Source: Trichodesmium sp. MAG_R04
GTDB taxonomy: Bacteria; Cyanobacteriota; Cyanobacteriia; Cyanobacteriales; Microcoleaceae
Direction of reading: 5' to 3'
Assembly: GCA_023356515.1 (NCBI GenBank)
Contig: JAKQYG010000188.1
Coordinates: 1-7,775, forward strand
DNA length: 7,775 bases
This document shows positions 1-5,023 of this stretch, piece after piece. Position 1 is the stretch's first letter. Each line of letters opens with the position of its first letter. Under the pieces are notes generated by a model, which saw only the letters and a program-made list of their open reading frames with translations, did not search any database and was not told the DNA's origin. The translations under genes were made by a program, and so were the position numbers.

Positions 1-107
1 GCATTTTTAACAGCCTGTTTTGATTTAGTATAACTGTCCTTAGGCATATCAACAACGACTAAAGATTTTTTTGCTCCGAGAGCTACAGATTTGGCATGAT
101 TTATCAT
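1..107 (-). pseudogene. panB: 3-methyl-2-oxobutanoate hydroxymethyltransferase (PanB), 5'-truncated fragment
   Basis: Read on the minus strand from the ATG at 107, the 35 complete codons give MINHAKSVALGAKKSL, then VVVDMP and, near the window edge, KQAVKNA. From memory this matches the PanB segment that usually starts near residue 70-75 (a form like MIxHxKAVxRG..LVVVDMP). The Asp of VVVDMP corresponds to the Mg-binding Asp of the family. PanB makes ketopantoate in pantothenate synthesis. The roughly 70 N-terminal residues, including the usual VGDSL motif, are missing: the frame is open only back to a stop at 146-144, and the DNA further upstream does not read as PanB in what I could translate. 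There is no clear ribosome binding site before 107. I therefore call it a truncated remnant. The rest of the gene lies outside the window, so whether the 3' part is intact cannot be seen. Confidence 0.6.
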
Positions 108-146
108 AGTTTGCAATTTTAGTTTACAAAACTTTATAATTCTTTA

Positions 147-437
147 TTATTAAGAGTCTGGTAGCAGTGTATATTTCAAAAAAGTATAAAACATAAAAAT
201 AGACTCATACAGCAAATTTCAGGCAAATGATGTACAGGGTAAATGCTGAAAACCATGTAGTGTGGACATCTTGCTTGTCTTAGTGTACCTCATGCCAATG
301 GAAATGGCTGTAAGTTTATACAATCTAATTCCTGGTTCAGGCATAGATTTTAGTAATTGAGTCCCAGTTTTTCAGTTTTGTAACTAGAAAATAGATTTTT
401 TTTAGCAAACCTTATTGTTACCTAGGAGATAGTTCAA
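147..437. other. Non-coding stretch upstream of cpeC
   Basis: I find no gene here on either strand. The segment at about 195-315 resembles dispersed non-coding repeats of Nostoc-type genomes from memory only. It includes a degenerate hairpin-like GGACATCTTGCTTGTC at 264-279 and a short GCCA/TGGC inverted repeat near 293-308. The cpeC promoter should lie in this interval, but I see no convincing -35/-10 pair: TTGAGT at 357-362 with TAACTA at 381-386 is weak. I also see no TTGCACA direct repeat of the kind bound by CcaR in chromatic acclimation, so light regulation cannot be read from the sequence. Confidence 0.4.
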
Positions 438-1304
438 ATGGTTTTTGGACCTGCATCTCAGTTGGGAGTTGGCCTTTTTGAAGATACAGAACCTGTGGAA
501 CTGTTAAACGGGCGCTCATCAGAAGAAGTAGAAACTGTGATTCGAGCGGTCTATAGGCAAGTTCTAGGCAATGCTTACGTTATGGATAGTGAAAGACTCA
601 GTATACCAGAGTCCAAACTTAAAGAAGGCGAAATTACTGTTCGTGAATTTGTACGTCAAGTTGGGCGATCTGAGTTGTATCGTTCTCGTTTTTTTGACCC
701 TTGCCCCCGCTATCGTGCAGTTGAATTAAATTTTAAGCACTTTTTAGGTCGTGCTCCTGATGGCTACGATGAAATGAAGCTTCACAGTAATATCCTGGAT
801 GAAGGAAGTTTTGAAACTGATATTGATTCCTACATTGATAGTGACGAATATAGTAGTGCTTATGGGGAAAATATTGTTCCTTATCATCGAGGTTACAAAA
901 CCCAAACTGGCAAAAAAATGGTTGGTTTTACTCATATCTTCCAACTATTACGAGGTGCTTCCAGCAGCGACTTAAAAGGAAGTTTATCTGGAAAAAGCCC
1001 TGCCTTAAATAAATATGTGATTCAAGAAACACCTTTGGCAGTAATTGCTCCTTCTGGTGGTTCAGATGGTTGGTCATTCCAAGATACACCTTTAGGTGCT
1101 AGAAGTAGACATGGAGTAGGAGCAAGTTCTAGTGGTAAAGTTTACCGCATTGAAGTAACAGCTTATCGCTCAAAAGTAGTAAATCGTGTTTCCAGATTCC
1201 GCCGTAGTAATCAAGTATTTTTGGTGCCTTTTGATCAACTTTCTAAAGAATACCAAAGAATTCATAAACAGGGTGGTTTAATTTCAAGTATTACTCCTAT
1301 TTGA
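438..1304 (+). CDS. cpeC: Phycoerythrin-associated rod linker CpeC
   Basis: This 288-residue linker joins phycoerythrin hexamers in the peripheral rods of the phycobilisome, on the cytoplasmic face of the thylakoid. An N-terminal phycobilisome linker domain spans about residues 15-150, with the hallmarks IRAVYRQVLGN (35-45), ELNFKHFLGRAP (96-107) and IDSYIDSDEY (129-138). A CpcD-like domain occupies 235-286 (VYRIEV to GGLISSITPI) and caps the inner cavity of the hexamer. A Gly/Ser-rich hinge lies between them. The opening (MVFGPASQLGVGLF) and the segment FTHIFQLLRGASSSDLKG (164-181) agree with CpeC of Fremyella as I remember it and are unlike typical CpcC, so the phycoerythrin assignment is favoured. 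The start is supported by AGGAG at 424-428, nine bases before the ATG. It is the first gene of the cpe cluster. I see no signal peptide or membrane segment. Confidence 0.9.
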   Translation: MVFGPASQLGVGLFEDTEPVELLNGRSSEEVETVIRAVYRQVLGNAYVMDSERLSIPESKLKEGEITVREFVRQVGRSELYRSRFFDPCPRYRAVELNFKHFLGRAPDGYDEMKLHSNILDEGSFETDIDSYIDSDEYSSAYGENIVPYHRGYKTQTGKKMVGFTHIFQLLRGASSSDLKGSLSGKSPALNKYVIQETPLAVIAPSGGSDGWSFQDTPLGARSRHGVGASSSGKVYRIEVTAYRSKVVNRVSRFRRSNQVFLVPFDQLSKEYQRIHKQGGLISSITPI

Positions 1305-1311
1305 TAGGAGT
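1293..1311 (+). other. Perfect hairpin overlapping the cpeC stop codon
   Basis: ACTCCTAT (1293-1300) and ATAGGAGT (1304-1311) form a perfect 8-bp stem with a three-base loop. The TGA stop of cpeC (1302-1304) lies at the loop. No T run follows directly, so it is not a terminator by itself. It may stabilise the cpeC 3' end or affect translation, since its 3' arm contains the AGGAG that precedes the possible leader ORF at 1316. Confidence 0.55.
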
Positions 1312-1315
1312 TAAA

Positions 1316-1354
1316 ATGAGGAAATTATTTACTCGTATTTCCTGTTTTTTTTAG
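1316..1354 (+). CDS. Possible 12-codon leader peptide between cpeC and cpeD
   Basis: The ATG at 1316 follows a good ribosome binding site (TAGGAG at 1305-1310, five bases away) and opens a 12-codon frame, MRKLFTRISCFF, ending in TAG at 1352-1354. The frame runs through the whole terminator-like hairpin at 1319-1343, and its stop falls at the end of the T run. This is the geometry of translation-coupled attenuators, but there is no run of one codon type that would point to a sensed amino acid. It may be chance: the ribosome binding site is also one arm of the hairpin at the cpeC stop. No homologue is known to me. Confidence 0.25.
   Translation: MRKLFTRISCFF
1319..1352 (+). terminator. Intrinsic terminator or attenuator after cpeC
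   Basis: AGGAAAT (1319-1325) pairs perfectly with ATTTCCT (1337-1343) around an 11-base loop. One G and then eight T (1345-1352) follow. The stem is short and AT-rich, so termination is probably partial. Placed between two linker genes of one cluster, it would lower cpeD-cpeS transcription relative to cpeC. Confidence 0.55.
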
Positions 1355-1565
1355 TTGCTAGATTCATAAGCACTGAAAATTAAGGTTGTTACTATTTAGT
1401 AATAATGCTCAGGAAAAAAAAGAGTAAAATTTTTAAAATAATTTGCAGTAGTTTGTGGTTGATAGTTATCCTGTTTGTATTTGATGAACGAGTAGCTATA
1501 AGCTATAAACACTGCGAAAAATAGTATATATAAAAATCAGAATCGAATACTATAGAGGAGTAAAA

Positions 1566-2327
1566 ATGTCACTTTGGGTAGATACAATCGATCCAGTAGA
1601 ATTGCGTTATAATGCTACAGTAGATGAAAAACAAGCTATAATTCGAGCTGTTTATAAGCAAGTTTTGGGGAATATCCATGTAATGGAAAGCCAGCGCCTA
1701 ACTAGTGCCGAATCATTTTTCATAAATGGAGAAATTTCTGTTCGTCAATTTGTTAACTTAGTTGCTAAATCAGACCTATATTTCTCCTTGTTTTTTGAAT
1801 CATCTTCTCCTTATGGATTCATAGAACTAAACTTTAAGCATATATTAGGCCGTGCTCCTGAAGACCAGGGAGAAATTTCTGAACACATTCGTATATGTAA
1901 TGAACAAGGATACGAAGCAGAAATTGATTCTTATACAAACACTCAAGAATATATTCAAAGCTTTGGGGAAAATATTGTCCCATATCCGAAAGGCTCTAGC
2001 ACTGTAGTTGGAATAAAAAATGTCACCTTTAATCGGATATTTGCTCTAGAAAGAGGAAATGCTGCAAGTGACAGAGGCCAACCTTCCCGGTTAACTTTAG
2101 ATTTAGCTGCTAACCTGGGTACAAAGATTAAAAAACCTGCATCTGTAAGTGGGCCTTATAATAACAGAGTTAAACGTTTCGAAATCTCAGTTACTAAAGC
2201 CGGTATTGGCCCTGTTGTGAAGCGGAGCACAACAACCTATAAAGTATCTTACGAACAGCTGAATACAAAAATTAACAGTATTCAGAGAACAGGTGGCAAA
2301 ATCCTGAAAATTACTGAGGTCGCTTAA
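1566..2327 (+). CDS. cpeD: Phycoerythrin-associated rod linker, CpeD-type
   Basis: This 253-residue protein has the same architecture as CpeC. The phycobilisome linker domain covers about residues 8-140, with IIRAVYKQVLGN (25-36), ELNFKHILGRAP (87-98), a degenerate IDSYTNTQEY (120-129) and FGENIVPYP (133-141). A CpcD-like domain covers 202-251 (VKRFEISV to GGKILKITEV). It would add a further phycoerythrin hexamer to the rod. The segments FFESSSPY (76-83), QGEISEHI and GGKILKITEVA resemble CpeD more than CpeE as I recall them, but CpeE cannot be excluded by eye. GAGGAG at 1555-1560, five bases before the ATG, fixes the start. The N-terminus is short: it lacks the roughly ten-residue leader seen in CpeC before the PVEL motif. 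It lies 261 bp after cpeC, beyond a terminator-like hairpin. Confidence 0.85.
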   Translation: MSLWVDTIDPVELRYNATVDEKQAIIRAVYKQVLGNIHVMESQRLTSAESFFINGEISVRQFVNLVAKSDLYFSLFFESSSPYGFIELNFKHILGRAPEDQGEISEHIRICNEQGYEAEIDSYTNTQEYIQSFGENIVPYPKGSSTVVGIKNVTFNRIFALERGNAASDRGQPSRLTLDLAANLGTKIKKPASVSGPYNNRVKRFEISVTKAGIGPVVKRSTTTYKVSYEQLNTKINSIQRTGGKILKITEVA

Positions 2328-2339
2328 ATCAAAAGTTAA

Positions 2340-2437
2340 GAACCTACTAAGTTATCATTTAAAAGCTCGGTTTCTCATGAAAAGTGTCAAGAAGTAGTTT
2401 GACCCCAAGAAACCGACTTTCTCTTTGTGGTAGGTTT
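2340..2437 (+). other. Nested stem structure in the cpeD-cpeS gap
   Basis: Three nested pairings can be drawn. AACCTAC (2341-2347) pairs with GTAGGTT (2430-2436). TCGGTTTCT (2367-2375) pairs with AGAAACCGA (2408-2416), a perfect 9-bp stem. GTCAA (2386-2390) pairs with TTGAC (2399-2403). The 9-bp stem is followed by only a loose T-rich stretch (CTTTCTCTTTG), so it could be a weak cpeD terminator, an mRNA-processing or stabilising element, or a dispersed palindromic repeat. Confidence 0.5.
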
Positions 2438-2459
2438 CAAGTTGAGTTTCAAGTCAAAT

Positions 2460-2488
2460 TTGATAGTCAAATGAAAATGTAGTATATT
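2460..2488 (+). promoter_or_regulatory. Candidate sigma70-type promoter of cpeS
   Basis: TTGATA at 2460-2465 and TATATT at 2483-2488 are each one base from consensus and are separated by an ideal 17 bases. The -35 overlaps the perfect palindrome TCAAATTTGA (2454-2463), which could be an operator. Transcripts would start near 2495, about 38 bases before the cpeS ATG. This would let cpeS be expressed independently of the upstream linkers. Confidence 0.5.
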
Positions 2489-2532
2489 CTTCAATAAATT
2501 TTAGTTTAAATCATTTCAAAAATTAGCAATAT

Positions 2533-3066
2533 ATGGATGTCGTAGAATTTGTTGAATCTTCTATAGGACGTTGGCGCTCACAACGTAGTGGCCATAGTTT
2601 AGCATTGAGTCACTTTGAAGAAGTTCGCTCTACAATAAATATTGTTTCCTTACCAAAAACAGCCCCTGAAGTAATAGAGTTGTGTAAATCTAGTGGAGTA
2701 GATATAGCTAATGCTGTCTCTCCTTTTCAGATGAGTTGGCAAGGAGAATCAGATTGGGATGAAAATGAGATTATTAAAGGTAGTTCTGTCTTGGTGCCAA
2801 TACCTGATATAAATAATCTCAAAAAAGGAAAATTATTACGTTCGCAAGGGTATGCAGAAACTATTCCTGCGGCAGGAGAATACTACATTACTGAAGATGA
2901 AACCTTTATTCTATATACAGAATATGACAGTGCTGCTGCGGAAGAAAGAATTTGGTTTCATACTCCCAATCTCAGGTTTAGAGTATCGTTGATTAAAACG
3001 AGTGATGGCAATGGTGTATTAACTGCCTCTTTTTCATCAGAAATTCGTTCTTTATCAACTCAATAA
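2533..3066 (+). CDS. cpeS: Phycoerythrobilin lyase CpeS (CpcS/CpeS family)
   Basis: This 177-residue enzyme belongs to the lipocalin-like CpcS/CpeS lyases, which attach bilins through a thioether bond to the conserved Cys-82-equivalent position of phycobiliproteins. CpeS acts with phycoerythrobilin on phycoerythrin. Family features are GRWRSQRSGHSLAL (12-25), WQGESDW (69-75), VLVPIPD (86-92), GYAE (106-109), EERIWF (137-142), NLRFRVSLIK (146-155) and the C-terminal SFSSEIRSL (166-174). The SQRSGHSLA form followed by HFEEVRS is the CpeS variant as I remember it, rather than the RTSHHLAF of CpcS and CpcU. Length is normal for the family. No good ribosome binding site precedes the ATG at 2533, so translation may be weak or start in an unusual way, although homology begins right at this Met. 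The nearest promoter candidate is at 2460-2488. Confidence 0.9.
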   Translation: MDVVEFVESSIGRWRSQRSGHSLALSHFEEVRSTINIVSLPKTAPEVIELCKSSGVDIANAVSPFQMSWQGESDWDENEIIKGSSVLVPIPDINNLKKGKLLRSQGYAETIPAAGEYYITEDETFILYTEYDSAAAEERIWFHTPNLRFRVSLIKTSDGNGVLTASFSSEIRSLSTQ

Positions 3067-3084
3067 AGATAATTTGTCAAATAA

Positions 3085-3360
3085 TCACAAAACATTGTTC
3101 TAAATTGTCGTCATGTAATAGAAAAATTACCTCTAAATATTAGAGATTGGGATTGTCCTGGGTGTGGTAATCACTACTATTAAAACATAAATGCAAGTAT
3201 GAACATTTTGGCTGCGGGACTTCAAGTTTCAGTCTGTGGAGCAACCTTAAGGCTAGAAGGAGGTACATCCCTAAAGGTCGGTGCTATGAAACAGAAAGCT
3301 CTAAAAGTGCTCCTGAGTAATCCTTCGGTTTCTGCTAAAAGCAGCCTCGGGAGGATGTAA
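3085..3360 (+). pseudogene. TnpB (IS200/IS605, IS1341-type) 3' remnant
   Basis: Starting 18 bases after the cpeS stop, this frame reads VIEKLPLNIRDWDCPGCG (3115-3168), then NHYY-stop-N (3169-3186), then INASMNILAAGLQVSVCGA (3187-3243), and stays open to TAA at 3358-3360. It is the C-terminus of TnpB, the RNA-guided nuclease of these elements: the zinc-finger knuckle, the third RuvC block (normally HDRDINAxxNILAAG) and the usual tail. The HHDRD block has become HYY-stop-N. The Arg codon is a stop and the second Asp, the presumed catalytic one, is Asn. The first Cys of the upstream CxxC is also lost (VLNC). Only about 90 of the usual roughly 400 codons remain, and no tnpA is nearby. It is non-functional and lies where cpeT stands in cpeCDESTR operons. 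Confidence 0.85.
3311..3352 (+). repeat. Right-end hairpin of the tnpB element (omegaRNA-like region)
   Basis: CTGCT (3332-3336) and AGCAG (3340-3344) form a tight stem with a three-base loop. TCCTGAG (3311-3317) pairs with CTCGGGA (3346-3352) through one G-U wobble. Subterminal hairpins at the tnpB 3' end are typical of the right end of IS200/IS605 elements, where the guide (omega) RNA is also encoded. The exact element end and target tetranucleotide cannot be fixed from this single copy. Confidence 0.45.
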
Positions 3361-3437
3361 ATGTTAATTTTGTTCCAGGTACTTCAAAAATTAAAGGTAG
3401 CAGCCATGAAATAGTCTTGGGGGAGGGCTAAAATAAA

Positions 3438-3743
3438 ATGTTGCCACCAATAGCAGAAAAAAGATTGCAGGGTTGGATTAGAAGTCGCCATATAATTTGC
3501 TCCGGAAATTTTTTTTTATTTCAAACTGTGGAGTGTTCTACTATTGATAGATTTACAGAATGTGTTCAAACATTAGGCGGCAGTTTGATATCTGTCAAAC
3601 CTATCAAGAAAATTTGGATTGGTAATCATAGAAAAGTAGTTCTTTATCAAGCTAAAGCAAGTCTGCACACACCTCACCACGATTTAAAACAATATTGGGT
3701 CAAGTATGGTGGTTTTTATACTAGATTTGATGAACGGGGTTGA
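3438..3743 (+). CDS. cpeR: CpeR, activator of phycoerythrin gene expression
   Basis: This small 101-residue protein matches CpeR as I know the family: MLPPxAEK at the start, WIRSRHIICSGNFFLF (13-28), LGGSLISVKPIKKIW (46-60), then SLHTPHHDLKQYWVKYG (75-91) and TRFDERG at the end. CpeR is needed for cpeBA transcription in Fremyella, where it is the last gene of cpeCDESTR. How it acts is poorly known, and no standard DNA-binding motif is visible. A strong ribosome binding site, GGGGGAGG at 3419-3426, precedes the ATG by 11 bases. The gene lies 371 bp after cpeS, separated by the tnpB remnant, so co-transcription with cpeS is uncertain. I see no clear promoter between the remnant and the ATG. It is not a CpcD-type small linker, which was the main alternative by size and context. 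Confidence 0.82.
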   Translation: MLPPIAEKRLQGWIRSRHIICSGNFFLFQTVECSTIDRFTECVQTLGGSLISVKPIKKIWIGNHRKVVLYQAKASLHTPHHDLKQYWVKYGGFYTRFDERG

Positions 3744-4043
3744 TAAGGGTTTTAAGTACTAGGTCTGATATTAAACGCTGGTTGTAAAAAATCCTTTTTT
3801 AATATTGGCTGCTTAATAGTTTAATAATACCGAAAATTATTCTTGCTAATGAGTGTTTAATTAAGTGTGAACTTAATATAATAACGATGAAGTTTGCAAG
3901 TCAAAAAAACATATTACATAAACTATTAATAGTTATTACTAATAATAGAGACTCTAATCCACCTTTTTTTTATTAAAATATCTTTGTAGTATATTTGTGG
4001 TGCTTAATCTGGGAATATCACCTAGATCTGGCATGACAAAATG
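3744..4043. other. AT-rich intergenic stretch, no gene seen
   Basis: No plausible coding frame or RNA gene is visible. It contains the perfect 14-base palindrome AACTATTAATAGTT (3921-3934) and a run of nine T near 3964-3972, neither with a recognisable partner. No clear terminator hairpin follows cpeR. Confidence 0.4.
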
Positions 4044-4155
4044 TAGTGGCGCGTCAAGCCTTAAATGTTACTTCAGGAAAATGATTATGATGCTAATTTT
4101 TCAAGGCTTTTAGCTCAAAAATCTATTTCACTACTTTTAGCTTGACACACCAGTA
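4044..4155. mobile_element. 112-bp MITE-like element with terminal inverted repeats
   Basis: TAGTGGCGCGTCAAGC (4044-4059) is mirrored by GCTTGACACACCAGTA (4140-4155), matching at 13 of 16 positions, and the two enclose about 80 non-coding bases. Size and structure suit a miniature inverted-repeat element. No target duplication is obvious. Alternatively these could be the ends of a larger decayed IS, perhaps connected with the adjacent transposase remnant. Confidence 0.4.
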
Positions 4156-4168
4156 GCCTAAAAATATA

Positions 4169-4185
4169 AGTCAAAAGTCAAAAGT
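4169..4185. repeat. Short heptamer repeat (AGTCAAA)
   Basis: Two perfect AGTCAAA copies in tandem are followed by a broken third. Short tandem heptanucleotide repeats are frequent in filamentous heterocystous cyanobacteria, but this run is too short to weigh much. Confidence 0.4.
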
Positions 4186-4204
4186 AACTAAGAAAATTAT
4201 ATAA

Positions 4205-4616
4205 GAAAATTGTAGTGGTAAATTAGGAGTTAACGATAGTGAAATAATAAATAATATTATTTCAAATCTTTGGGGTTTTTCTATAAAAAACTATCGGCAA
4301 AAAATTTTGGGTCTTTGAGGAATTTGAAGGCCCTTTTGCAACTATGCTAATTTTTATAATTCCAAAGTATTTCTGAATGTGGCTCGATATTTGTCGCTAA
4401 AATAAATCCGCCAGCCACTAATTTTCTTATTTCTATCTCCGAGATTTTTTTGTTTAATTTCTACGTCCTGAAAAAGACTTTTTCAGCCAGCTTTAATTAC
4501 TTGTTCTGGTATGATTTTTGGTTGATTATTTCCACAATCTCTATCTCATCAATTAGTTCTGCAACTATTCCTAAGTGGTCAAGATTTTTAACTTTTATTT
4601 CTTCCATTAAATACAT
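4205..4616 (-). pseudogene. IS1634-family (DUF4277) transposase remnant
   Basis: Read on the minus strand from the ATG at 4616, the frame gives MYLMEEIKVKNLDHLGIVA, then ELIDEIEIVEIIN, and stops at 4499-4497. This is the start of DUF4277/IS1634 transposases (usually ..VKNLDHLGIVAGxIDEIGIVxxIN). Further on, about 4420-4350 reads AGGFILATNIEPHSEILWNYKN and then a stop at 4349-4347. The same frame continues past it to RAFKFLKDPKFFADSFL (4334-4284), again with stops. These correspond to the C-terminal third of the enzyme (AGRFILATN ... YKxQQxxERGFxFLKDPxFFADS). About a kilobase between the two parts is gone. The element is dead, with at least three in-frame stops. Its N- and C-terminal parts keep their order and strand, so one internal deletion explains it. 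Confidence 0.75.
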
Positions 4617-5023
4617 TTTTTTTCTGCTAAATAAGAACGCAATTATCAGCTTTAGCATCTCACTTGCAGTTACTAAACACCGTAAGTCATTATAATAAAT
4701 TATACAGATAGATCTTTTGTAACCTCCTGTAATACAATTTGAAGTTCAAAATGTGGGTTTTAAGGTTTAGGAAGTAAGAATTCAGGAAAAATGGAAATTA
4801 TAGAGGAAGTAGAAGTAAGAATTGTCCCTTGATTCTTTCATCCTTGTTAAACCAAATTGCTAATATGGATGAGTTAACGATCAAAGATAGTCTTTTTTGG
4901 GAGACAAAAAGGTTCAACCCTTTATTCACAAAGTCTTTGAGATTTAATCAGTCAATCCTAATTAATTAAGGAATACCATTAAAGGGTATACTAGAAAAAG
5001 TATGGTGGCCAAGGAGGATGCAA
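4617..5023. other. Intergenic region upstream of the coiled-coil gene
   Basis: The part next to 4616 is probably the 5' flank of the transposase remnant. A 12-base direct repeat, GAAGTAAGAATT, occurs at 4771-4782 and 4812-4823. For the downstream gene, TATACT at 4987-4992 is a possible -10 element, but no good -35 lies 16-18 bases upstream. The ribosome binding site AAGGAGG is at 5011-5017. I see no gene or RNA. Confidence 0.35.

Noticed and set aside
744..944. Minus-strand open frame inside cpeC (66 codons)
   Set aside because: It lies wholly opposite a clear linker gene and has no recognisable motif or ribosome binding site.
1493..1507. Repeat AGCTATA AGCTATA with internal palindrome TAGCT-ATA-AGCTA before cpeD
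   Set aside because: It is short, has no clear promoter spacing and cannot be told from chance in this AT-rich gap.
3438..3743. Small CpcD-type rod-capping linker as an alternative to CpeR
   Set aside because: Size and context would fit, but the protein lacks the CpcD pattern seen at the ends of CpeC and CpeD (YRIEV ... GGxIxSI) and has the CpeR segments SLHTPHHDLKQYWVKYG and TRFDERG.
3921..3934. Perfect 14-base palindrome AACTATTAATAGTT
   Set aside because: It is made almost only of A and T in a very AT-rich stretch, with no gene or promoter close enough to make an operator credible.
4450..4695. Plus-strand 81-codon frame rich in Phe, Ile and Ser that looks like a membrane peptide
   Set aside because: It is the complement of the IS1634 transposase remnant; hydrophobicity comes from antisense AT-rich DNA, and no ribosome binding site precedes it.
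4788..4829. 13-codon ORF MEIIEEVEVRIVP
   Set aside because: Its ribosome binding site is weak (AGGAAAAA), it lies in degenerate direct-repeat sequence, and nothing else supports it.
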